64,000 nt of DNA. Origin: Clavaria fumosa (lineage: Eukaryota; Basidiomycota; Agaricomycetes; Agaricales; Clavariaceae). The notes below the pieces were generated by a model, which made no database searches, was not told where the DNA came from, and worked only from the letters and a program-made list of their open reading frames with translations. This document shows positions 43,801 to 54,596 of this stretch, in pieces. The stretch covers positions 1,860,001 to 1,924,000 of the forward strand of contig OX637796.1 in NCBI GenBank assembly GCA_951802425.1. The letters run 5' to 3'. The position numbers were made by a program, and so were the translations under genes. Each line of letters starts with the position of its first letter. Positions within the stretch are counted from its first letter, which is position 1.

Positions 43801-46376
43801 GCCCTCGTCGTCACCCTGCTAAAATGGCACCAAGAGTATCCTGTTGGAATGCATGGACTACCAGAACTTGAGTAAAGTGAAAATTTTCTTTTCGCTCTCC
43901 CATCGTGCTCTATTCTAAACCTTGTGTCTCAAGGACCGTTCTCTTGGCTCGGCCGAGCTACGAGTTTCGCAACTCGCGAAGAACACAGGTGATCCGAAAA
44001 ACCCGTACGAGTCGACGGGCAAGAAACTCGCACAGGAGCCGCTTCAGCAAGACCAAGCAAACGTGCAGAAGGGGATCCTGCACTACGCGGCGGAGTTTGT
44101 GCCTGTGATGCACCTCAAGTTTGCCAAGTTCGAACGTGACGAGAACGAGATGGAGCTATCTGGGGGAAGGAATGGGGACGATATGGGAAGCGTGTCGGAT
44201 GATCGATCATCCAAAACGTCGGATAGCGACCACCCGATCCTGTCCGGCGTCACGGTCAAGGCGCCGTTGGGGCCTTCTGGTCGCGCTGTTCCGGCGAAGT
44301 CGAAGTCTGTTGATTCGACAATGACCACTGACACGGCGGAGAGTAAGAAGACTGCTTCGAACAAAGCCGATGATGCAAAACCTGTGGAAGAAGAGGAAGT
44401 CCAAATGAGCAAGGAGGAACTCTTGCAACACCGTACGTGGTCCTTTAGTTCAACCCCAGACCTTTTTATTAAACCGTAATATGAAATATCAGAATCTGGT
44501 ATCATTGTGTTCAACGTTGTTTCAGGAGAGCTGCACAAGAAAGCGCGTCTCCAAGTATTGTTGAACGATGCGTACTGGCCGATGTTTAGCACTGTCAGGG
44601 CTCCGAGTATGCATGCGAAATGGAATCACGTTGGAGAGGCTTTCCTCAAGGAGATGGACTTTGGCAGGGTTTGGCTAAGGTTGAATGAACATGATAACGA
44701 TCAGAAGGAGGATATCATCGCGGAGTGGAAGGGAGATGTCAAGTCGTTCTTGGAAGAAACACTGGTCAGTATGTGTTTACAATTGTTGACGTTCAAGGGA
44801 TGATACCTGCTGCTTTCGAAAGGACGGTGTGAAGACTTTCACGCTGGTTGGTACGGACCTCAAGGAGTCTATCGTTTCTATCGAGTGTCGGTATATACCT
44901 GTTCCTATCAAACTAGACGAGCGGGAGACTATCAGCAGTGTGTCTCACTTCAATTAGCTTTATTTCGTCCATTCTTCATGATTTTTTTTTCCCTCCACAC
45001 AGACCAGGGTTTACTTCGCGTAGATCTTATTGATGCTCAAGATATTCTTGCTGCCGACCGCGGAGGTATACCGCTCATGTATTTTTCTTCTGTCCTGGAT
45101 CTCATTATTTCCCCCAGGCAAATCCGACCCCTATGCAGCATTCACTCTGAATGGTCAGAAAGTCTTCAAGTCCCAAACCAAGAAGAAGACTCTCAATCCC
45201 GAGTGGAACGAGCGGTTTGAAGTGCCCGTGGTCAGTTAGACACTTTTCTGTCAGTTTGTGGACTGTTCTGACGAAAGACGATAGCACTCCCGAGTTGCTG
45301 CAGAATTCTTGATCGAACTTTTTGACTGGAACCAGATCGAGCAAGCAAAGAGTCTCGGCTCCGCTCAGATTCCCCTGACGTCTTTGGAGCCGCTACAGGC
45401 CTCGGAGCTACGGCTCAGCCTTCGTCACCCAAAGCATGGTGACAAGGGCCACATAAACATCAGACTACTCTTCCAGCCTGAGATACTCGTCAAGACGCGC
45501 AAGAACACACATACGACCTTCCAATCTGCTGGGAAGACGATGACACACATTGGAACCCTGCCGATGAACGCCGGCAAGGGCGTCCTCCAAGGCGTCACTG
45601 GAGTATTCAAGAAAGAAAAAGACTTCGCAAAGGTGGCGAATGGGGACGACCCGCCGCCTGTTCCGGATTTGCCCACTGGGACTGGACAAGCGTCAATGCC
45701 GGTTGGCCAGTCGAACGGGCCGACTGCAGGCCTGGGCGCGGTATTTCCGTCTTTGAGAGTGGCATCAGAGGATGGTGGCAGACCTGCTGCGCCTGGCATA
45801 CTCAGGTTGACCGTGTTAGACGCGAAGGACTTGACCTATCATGATGTTAAGCCCTATGTGACTGTGAGAGTGGGCGACAAGGAGTCGAAGACGAAGCCTG
45901 CTGCGAAGACAGAGAGGCCTGAGTGGTACCATCTGTCATTGCTATGTTTCTGTGCTTATGCTGAGCACCTCTGCTTTATAGGAATGAATCATTCACATTC
46001 AGCGCGGGAGTCTTGACGCCCAAATTGTTCGTTTGGGTGTATGACCATAAGACTTTGGGCAAGGACAGGCTGTTAGGCGACGGCGAGGCTGAGGTATGTC
46101 ATTTATGCGCTTGACTTTGCGTTGTGACTGATTTTTTATTAGATATGGCGGCATATTCAGCCCGACAGGACGTCTTCGGCGGATGTTGTCGTGGAGCTGC
46201 GCAACGGTCAAGGTTTACTGCATCTACGGCTCGAGTTCGACGCCGACGCGTCATCGTCCACTCCGGCTTTACCCAGGAGAGCGTCAAAGAGTTCACTCGA
46301 CAGAAGCTCGACAATCGGAGGTACCATGCGATTTAGCCTTCGGGGCAGAAAAAACGCTGATGCAGGAAAAGCGTAA
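40850..46376 (+). CDS. TCB3: Tricalbin-like tether with SMP and five C2 domains
   Basis: Tethers the ER to the plasma membrane and may carry lipid between them (extended-synaptotagmin family). About 15 small exons. After a Ser/Pro-rich start come a membrane hairpin (FGWLFIILAFANTYY), the SMP domain (WMNHFMDRFWLIYEPILSQ to PGLSAFISGL) and C2 domains beginning GVLQLTIQSARGIKG, GIVRLTIHQAKELDA, GVVRLHLVKGEDLK, GLLRVDLIDAQDILA and GILRLTVLDAKDLTY. A charged linker lies between the third and fourth. The start is the first in-frame ATG (MQVSPPTLEQSAQ). The gene ends at TAA 46374-46376. The yeast paralogues are Tcb1-3; I cannot say which is orthologous. Confidence 0.92.
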
Positions 46377-46559
46377 GACAAACGGGACGTTACACTCTTT
46401 TCCTATTCTCCCTCTGCTTTTCTTTCCGTTCGCCTTGACTTGTACAGAGGATATGATGCTTTGGAACGCCACTGGACTACTTATTCAACTTTTTAGTCAT
46501 TACAGATTCAATTACTCAAGCACTCGTTATGAATGGTCTTTTTATGCTCTACTTTTGAT

Positions 46560-47539
46560 CTAGTGAATCTTAAAACAAACAGGTGCTCTCGACCTGCTCG
46601 ACGTTGTAAAACGATCTTGAAAGAGGACATTAGCTAGCGGTGTTTCGTTTCGGATAACTTTCACCTCGCTTTCAAACCCATATTCTTGCGACATCCTCTG
46701 TCGAATGCGAGGTACGTCGTTTTGTTTGAGGGCGACGAGATAGAAACGCCCTCGAGGGGACAGCAGTCTCTACTAGACGGCTCAGATCAAACCAAGTTGT
46801 GAAAGAAAGAAAATAAACCTGCGCCTGAGGAAACACGTGTTCCGTGATTTGCATGCCGTTCGTTCCACCAGCCCAGCTACCCTGAATCCCAGCCGTATCT
46901 TGACCCTCAAATGACTCCACTGTTGAGGTCGGCACGTATGGTGGGTTGAACAGCATTAAATCGACGGAGTGCTCCAGTCGGTCGAGGAGTGGATTTGCGA
47001 AGGACGCAATCATGGGGTCCAAGGGTGTCTTTAACAATCGAGGGAACAATTACTTGGGTACAAGATGGAGGATGGATTCTGAGCTACGTCGTTCTTAGCC
47101 CCAGTGAGCGAAGTGCATATAGCCGCGCGGGGGTTGATATCTGTGCATAGACGGACTGGGGTCGACCTGGAGTCGGCAGATCGCACGGAGGCCTGAGGGG
47201 CGAGTGGACTGACGAGCAGTGAACGCGCCTAGCATGCTCCCGGCGAAGCTCGAGACACATCCGGACCCTGAGCTTTCCGAACCCCATGCATAATAAGCAA
47301 AGCGTCAAGGTTCAGAGGTACACGGTGTGGAACTCACCCTATCTCCAGGCAGACCAGCGGCTTGAGCGCCTGGAGATCTTCCAGTTCGTGCTCCAGTGCG
47401 TCGAGCAGAATGAAAGTGTCCTCTGGAGCATGACAATCCTAGGTCTCTTCTAAGAAAGGAGAGCCAACTAACCTGCAGGTTCGTAAACATCGTCGTAGTC
47501 AGTCTTCGTCAGATGTGAGAGGTCTGGAGTCGGAATCAT
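46560..47539 (-). CDS. MTQ2: eRF1 glutamine methyltransferase (HemK2/Mtq2 type)
   Basis: S-adenosylmethionine enzyme that methylates the Gln of the GGQ motif in release factor eRF1, with Trm112 as partner. The spliced chain reads MIPTPDLSHLTKTDYDDVYE, PAEDTFILLDALEHEL, CLEIG-SGCVSS (SAM loop), LCTDINPRAAICT, then LMLFNPPYVPT with the NPPY catalytic motif and WAGGTNGMQITEHV. The last exon reads LLSPRGRFYLVALKQNDVP..YGFESE. About six introns. The final 35 residues after ESE fit the family poorly and could hide one more splice. The 3' end converges on tricalbin with a 183-bp gap. Confidence 0.88.
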
Positions 47540-47687
47540 AGGTACATGAAACCCTAACCTGAAATTTAGGCTTCTATTCTATATTCTACAGTACAGCGGT
47601 ACAGCAACGCGATTGAACACAAAGTTCACTTAAGATCTGGCATTAGGACCCTTCTTGAGAGTCCGGGTACTCCTGCGTGTCGGACCC

Positions 47688-50687
47688 TTAACTTGCGGAT
47701 CTGCATCTACTGTCTTTTTAGGAGCTGCCCTGCTCGAAGTCGTTTAAGTCATCAAGCCAAAGGGAATGCAATGAGGAATACTTACCGACCCTTCGACAAC
47801 TTTTGGGGCAACTGCGAGATTGAATCGTCAGTAGTGGAAGATGAGAGGGATAGGGCCGCTATTTCCTGTTCTAGCTTCGAGAATCGCGTCCGCGGAACAT
47901 TTGATGGGCCGCTGGCTGGCGATCGCGATTGTGCTACCATGCCTATCGCGGGCTGACCCACAGTTCGACCGGACCTGCGCGGGGAAGGACCTTTGGCCTG
48001 AGGCTCGGGTGGCACCCATTCATCCTCATCCGTATCGTCGTCCTCATCCGTGTCATCGTCTTCATCCTGCTCGTACTTCACACTTTCCTCATCTGTTTCT
48101 TCGCTTCCGCTGGCGAAGTCCTCGGCTTCCCTTTCGTCCTCGTCGCCAAACCCTGTCGGAAGCGGAAGCGCAGGTGGCCCTGCGGGCACAGGTTCCCTGA
48201 TCTCCAGTCCGGCTGCTTCGCCGTCGTCGATCTCTGCCTCTTCAGAGCTATCTATCTCAATCGAGATATGCCCATCGGACTCTGCACCGTTGTCTTCCAT
48301 GCTCAAATCGTCGGCCTCGAAGAGATCCAGATCAGCGTCGCTATCTTTCTCTTCTTTTACTCTGTTCTTCTTGGTCCCAATGTGCGGCCTAACCCCTAAT
48401 CTGGCCCGATGCAGCAAGTCGATCTTAGCGTCTGTTTTCATCTCATTCTCCTCCGTCTATCGGCAGGATTTATTAATAAAGCATAGATGGCATGCAGAAG
48501 AGACGGGAAAACACCTCGTTTGTGAGTCGTCGCTCGTAGAGCTTCTCCATGCTTCTCATTCGTCTTTCCATCTCTTGCATGACTTCTTCTCTAATCTCAG
48601 CCTCGATTATTGCGTTCCTCATCTCCGCTTCATAAAGCTGTAAAGACACCTCAGCATAGACGCAGAGAAGGAAGTTGAAGCTGCACACCTTCCTCCGCAA
48701 CACTTCGATCTCATCGAAGAGTGCGTCCACGAGCGGATTGATGCCTTCACCATCACTAGTGCCGGCTCCTTCATCTGCGTCTCTCATAATGGCATCTTCG
48801 TCCTCTTCTACCACCTCCAAACACGCCTCGCTCACTTTGCGACCGCCCTTCGCGGGAATGGCTATTGTCACTTTGCGCTTGACAAATGGCAGTGGCACGA
48901 TCTCTGGGTCCTTGAGGGGTTTTCTACTGAGCATAGTTGGAGGCCGCTGATGCGGCGCGGCCGCAGGGGTGGTATACACTTCCCGCGCGAGTGCGGCGAA
49001 CCGCATGACATGCGAGTTCTCGTCATAGCCAGTGTCGTATGGGTTGACATTCACTATCATCACCTTGTCGGACATTAACCAGTGATTCCGGAGATAACAA
49101 TTGAGAAACTCACGACTCGCCCGTCTCCAACAAAATAATCTCCTAGGATTTCGGTTAATTTAGAATGTCTGAACGGCACAACGGCGAGGCCGCGCCTGAC
49201 ATCCCTCGTGTCGGATCGCCCCACACTGGCGAGGCACATGCCGACCCTCCGTTGATTGGAGCGCATGATATCCATACACTGCCCTAAGACCATAAGCGAC
49301 TTGTTTATGTTGCCCGCTTCTTTCAACCTGTCGCCGGTGGTATGGGTGTACTTTGTTCGCTCCGAGCCGGCGAGATCCACCAAAGTTAGGCGCGAAATTT
49401 GCAAAGCAGTCGGGTCCTGTTCTTTTCTCGTCAGTCCTGGTCAACACAAGCTCTTCAGAAATTCTCACATCTCGTTCACCGCGGTGGCTGCGGACGACTC
49501 GAATCGTGACGAGACCATGGCTACGGCTACTCTGGCTGTTGGCGAGCGTACCAAAAACGCGCCTGTTTAGCTGACCGAGCCTGACCAGCGAGTTGGCTTG
49601 CTCGGCGGAGGTAACGTGAAACTGGCGTAGGCCCGCGATGTACTTGCCCTTTGTTGGAGCGTCGGGATCGGGATTATCACCGGGAGGAGTGGGACGGATG
49701 GCAAGAGCCTTTCGCGTGAAGACACTGCCGGCAGGGCGGGGAATGTTGCTGGACTGTGACTGGCCAGAAACGGCGACATTGCCAAGGAGGTCATAGACTT
49801 TCTCATTGTAAACCTCTGCGTAGCTTAGCCAGATTGTGTATTCGTGGTTGCGGTCGAGGGGTATTATGGTGGAATCGAGGTCGGGAGCGAGGGAGGACGG
49901 GGAAGAGGTAAGATGCTCTTCAAAGACTTGAGCCAGGGCAGGTTCATCGGATGGCAACGGGAGTGAGAGGGTAGGAGGGAGAGAGGAAGGAGTCCCGAGC
50001 TCAACGCCATACAAACGGACAGGGCGAAACTAGTAAGCTGTCAGTGCTACGCGATTATGTTGAGAAATGATCCTTTCTCACACGTCCATCCCCTTGTAGC
50101 CCCTCGATGCTGTTGAAGATGACTTTGAGCGTCCTGGGCAGGATGCCAGCGCTGCCTCGTTGGGTTTCTTTGCCCACGCCTCCTTGCATTGTGTATGTCT
50201 TTCCGGAATTGGTGGCTCCATAAGCGAAGAGTAGCCCATTTTGACCGCTGAGAACGTCTTTGACAAGGGGCAGAGTGGTCTTAGTGAAAAACTGTGATTG
50301 ATCGGTAGAAGGCGGGAACACGTATGAGAAGGTGTAAATGGATGAAGGAGAGATAGTCGATGATCGATAGTGCATATTTGAGTTTTCGGACATGGGGTCC
50401 GTCATCCGCACAGTGGTGGACGTCAGGGGCTCCAAGTAGGGCTTGGACGACAACGCGTCGTCACCGAAGCGAGGTCGAATACGGAGATATGCCTGATAAA
50501 ATAATCTATCCTTGCATTCAAAATCAGATTCGGTAACACGCACCATGATGGGCTCGCGGACATCTTCCGTGACCGGGGCCACTTTGTTCGTCGCTGGCTT
50601 CGATCGAGCTGTTGGGGTTAGCTGAGATGAGCTCGTTTTATTGTTTCGAGCAGAAGCCCTCGTCACGGTCTTTTTCTGTGGAGCCAT
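47688..50687 (-). CDS. Kinesin-6-like mitotic motor
   Basis: Microtubule motor, probably acting in spindle elongation or cytokinesis (relatives: MKLP, S. pombe Klp9). After a basic tail (MAPQKKTVTRASARNN) the motor starts at AYLRIRP. It has the P-loop FAYGATNSGKTYTM, switch I NSQSSRSH, switch II LVDLAGSER and NINKSL / PFRHSKLTEIL. A long insertion (about 49990-49830) lies in the motor, as is usual for kinesin-6. Neck and coiled coil follow (EVLRRKLYEAEMRN..MRSMEKLYERR), then a very acidic, disordered tail. The C-terminal splice is uncertain; I place the stop at 47688-47690. It shares a 161-bp divergent promoter with SPC7. Confidence 0.88.
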
Positions 50688-50848
50688 CGATGAGAGACGT
50701 TGTAGGGACAGTTGTCGCGTGTCGCCAATGTTGGAGCATACTTGTCACGCGCAACACGCGTTTAATATCACGTGATTATTAACATTCACGTGATGAACCG
50801 CGTTGAGCCCGGCTTGTTTATAAAGGTTCATGAACTTCATCATAGGGA
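50688..50848. promoter_or_regulatory. Divergent promoter of kinesin-6 and SPC7
   Basis: 161 bp between the two ATGs. It holds ACGCGT at 50756-50761, the MBF/MCB cell-cycle box known from yeasts, and two CACGTG sites at 50769-50774 and 50787-50792, the first inside ATCACGTGAT. A TATA-like TTTATAAA lies at about 50816 on the SPC7 side. Shared control of two mitotic genes is an inference. Confidence 0.6.
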
Positions 50849-53800
50849 ATGGCAACGAAAAAAACCTCTCCAAAGCGACGAAAGTCAATCGCGGTTACCA
50901 ATCAAGGAAAGCCAATAAGTATACCCGTCAGGAGACGCAGGGCGCACAGTATTGTCCCAGGTGAGCGTCTCAGCCCTAAGTCCAAAGCGCGACGCTCTCT
51001 GGTACGTCCTCGAAACCCGAACTCCATGTGTAATTGACCTTACTCTGCCATAGGCACCGCGAAAAAGTATTCTGAAGGCTTCGTTAAATATCCTCAACGA
51101 TGACGACCCATCACCTGATACGACGGCCACCCAGGACCTCACCACTCGGAAGTCGCTCCCACGACGCGTCAGCTTTGCAGAGCACGCATACGTCCGTCTC
51201 TTTACGAAGCCAAATAACGAGCAGAACACCGCGTCTCCACAAACCTCCCCCACATCTGACCTCACACATGACCCCGCACACGTCAACGACGAGAACGCAT
51301 ACCCTGGCGCATCCGCTGTGCACACGCGGCGCGCATCCAGTAGAACCAGCTGGGGTGCGGAGAGCATGGTCATCGCCGATGATGACACAACTTCTAACTT
51401 GTCTGATTACTTGCGCGGCGACGAGAAAGAAGACAACAGCAGCGAAGGAGAAGGGGAAGGAGAAATGGAGATAACAGAGTGCCTGTCGGCTAAAATTCTT
51501 CGCAAACGCTCCCTTTCACTCAGTGCACAAGCGAATCGACTGCCTCTCTCTCAAGTCGTAACGCCGGCACTTTCGACTGCTGGCCCGTCTAATTCATCCT
51601 TCGCGTCCACAGACGAGGGCAATAGCAACATCAGTGAAGAAAATGACAGGTCCCGAGAGGAGAATACTCAATCTTCTGTTATGTCACTCGTATCATCTGA
51701 GGGTGCTGGCGAAGCTGACACATCTCTCCCAATCGAGTATACGGTACCAACTGGGCGTGCCATGGCCCCTGCGTCTGAGAATCCTGTCTGGCTCGCGCTG
51801 CGTCGTGCAACACACTCTGGCGACACTCAAGACCCATGCACAGACGAGGATGATACTCAGGAGTATGGCTCGGATGTGGGAGTGCCGCCGCACCGGCCAG
51901 GGATAGATTCCGAGCTTGCAGAGGCAGAGGCGCGGCTTAACGCAGTGCGTATGAAGTTGGGCTTAGACGACGGAGACGAGGAAGATTCTTTCGAGGTCGA
52001 TGCATCCCTCCTGGAACAGGATCAGTCCTTCACAAACTCGGACGACAGTGCCGATCTCAATACTGGCGTAGACGAGGGCGATCGTACTCTCAACCTCACA
52101 GGCTACCTGAACCGGGCTCGAGCAAGCCTCGCCTCACAAGGTTCTGCGCCAATGGATGAGACCCGGATATTCAAGAGCGGCACCTTTACGGTAAAGGAGA
52201 GCACGACGAAAAATCCGACTGCTGCTTTTATGCCGCCAGTTGCTCGCCCGTCGCCCAAGAAGCGGCCGGCGACCCAGGTCGGAGACGGAGAGAGCGCTCG
52301 ACCCAGTCCGGCCAAGAAACCCGTAGTCTTGGCTCGGTGGATGACCCCATCTCCCAAGACAACCCCATCTCCCAAGACAACCCCATCTCCTAAACAACCT
52401 GCTGTGAGACGCTTGTCGCCGAGTAAGAGGGCCCCGTTTCTGGCTGCGCAACAAGGTCAGGAAGGGGACAAAAATGGAAAGGAACCTAGAGGGCGCGAGG
52501 AACGAGCGGGATCGGCCGTCGCATCACCCGGCCAGAGGGGGTCAGTAACACTCAAGCCTTTGGAACTCGACAAGGAGAAAGAGAAGGAGAACATAGGGTT
52601 GGGACTAGAGGCGACCGAGCAGTGGGCGGAAGTAATCCGAAAGCAGGAATTCGCGGACGAAGCACAGGTACGCAATCTTCCTCATTGTTGAATCTACGCA
52701 AGCTCACTGCTTCAATGTAAAGGCGCCTATATCGATCGCAAATTTCTTTACAATGACGGATATCCGCTTTATGGACGAGCTCACTGCACCTCGGCGGTCC
52801 CTCCATCCCACTCAGCCTCCGCTAACGCGAGATCCTGCCGACATTAGCCTGGCCGAATATGTGATTGCCATGGACATTGACTTGCCGCAACTTGAACTGT
52901 ACATGCACGTGTCCGCGGACCTGGATGCATGGATCGCTAAGAGTAAGGAAGAATATTTGCGGGCAGAGGAGGAGGCGGGCAAGGTCGTGCCAGAACTTTT
53001 CGTCGAGTTCAGAGAGGCGGACGAAGAGGGCAAAGCGGAATTAATCGTCAGTTTAAATTTCCCAATTCAAATTTGACTGCACAGCTGACGGCTTGGAGTC
53101 CAGCACCAACTAAAGTTGATCAAAGTACACACACAGCTTTTGGCGCGATCGGAGTGGTATGATTGGAAGCTGCAGTGGATCGAACAACTGTATGAAAACG
53201 CGCACAATGGTCTTGAGGCATTGGAAGAAGTAGGTGGACAAACCTTTCTACTCTCCCCCTGACTCATGACTTTCCTCAGGACAACAAAATTCTCCAGGGC
53301 CTAGCTCAAGCCGCCGCCGCCAGACTACCCACTCTTGAGGAGGAGTATACCCAGGTCATGCGCGAACTCGAGCTTGAGCAGGCAGACGTTGCCGAGATAG
53401 ATAATTGTGATCAAGATTATCTGCAGGAGCTAAAGAGTGAAATCGCCGAACAAGAGTGCGTTTCTTCTAGCACCTCAGTGACCGAAGGGTTCTCATCTGT
53501 TTTTTAGCACGGCTGTGGAAGCGCTGAAGGCGGACGTGTCTGAGATGGAATCTCAGCTCAAGTATCTGCAGGAGCAGCTGGCAGATGTGGATACTCAGAG
53601 GGCAGAGCACGAGAAAGCAATCAGCGAGGCGAAGAGAATCGTGGATGTCAAGAGCAATATCACAAAATCTGAGATTGCGAGACTCAAAGGTAATACTTTG
53701 ATGCAGATTGGGACCGTCGGCTGACAGAAGCCCTACCCTCAAACACAGCCGAACTTGAGAATCTCGAGGCTTTGCATATGTGGCGCCCAACGCACATCGA

Positions 53801-54477
53801 GCCTGCATTTTTCGAGTTTATCTACCGCGAGCGCTATCGCGTCTCTATACCGTGTGTCAAGTACCGTCCTGTCCCGAACAAGATCGACATTACGATATGG
53901 GAGCAGGCAAAGCACAGACATAAAGACCAATGGTCGCAGCTCAGTGCGCATTGGATGCAGGTCGCAAAGGAAAGGCTTGCCAGGGCGACTACTGCTCCCG
54001 AGGTAACAGCATATCTAGTCGACCAAAACTACTAGCCACTGACGCTAGGACATCGTCCCAGATCGTCCAAAACCTCACGGAGTACTGGGCAGCGTGTACG
54101 CAGTTGAAATCGCAATTTCGTCTACTTGCGGTCAAATACCCTACTCGCATGATTGTCCTCCAAAATGGGTCATTCAAAGCCACCGCGAAGGTCATGTTTG
54201 GGAGCCAGAAAGCCAAGGCGTTCATTTCCTTCACGTTTGATGCGGAAACATTTGCTACCTGGCCCATATCAGCAGAGCTTATCAAACTTAGCGTGGAGGT
54301 CGCATATGGTCCCATAGAGTACGTGTTTCAAAATAGAACGGTCTTGATGCTCACAATGTTCCCAGTGGTGACTTGATCTTGGAGGCTGTCAGGCGTCGAT
54401 TGCGACAAATCACACCTTCACAGCACCATGCCTGTTTACTCAAATCTTGCATTGACGCTCAAGGAGTATATCCATAA
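50849..54477 (+). CDS. SPC7: Spc7/KNL1 kinetochore scaffold
   Basis: Outer-kinetochore scaffold of the KMN network that recruits PP1 and checkpoint proteins. The PP1-docking motifs SILK (51066-51077) and RVSF (51165-51176) are both present near the N-terminus. A long disordered acidic middle has few MELT-like words (MEIT, NLT, MDET) and three tandem copies of TPSPKT. The diagnostic FFTMTDIRFMDELTAPRRS lies near 52745-52800. Several coiled-coil exons and a C-terminal RWD-like region follow (FISFTFDAETFATWPIS). Intron phases agree to the final exon (DLILEAVRRRL) and TAA at 54475-54477. Confidence 0.93.
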
Positions 54478-54596
54478 TGGGCCACTTATATACGACATGC
54501 TGTAATCTTGCATATATCTGAATGGAGGGTATCAAAAACTACAGACTCGTGATGCCAAGAGCCCTTGAGCATGGTGGGAAAAACTGCAAAGTGCAT

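Noticed and set aside
47929..48643. Plus-strand genes opposite the kinesin tail
   Set aside because: Shadows of the acidic, repetitive kinesin C-terminus; Ser-rich and hydrophobic runs are mirror images of GAN codons.
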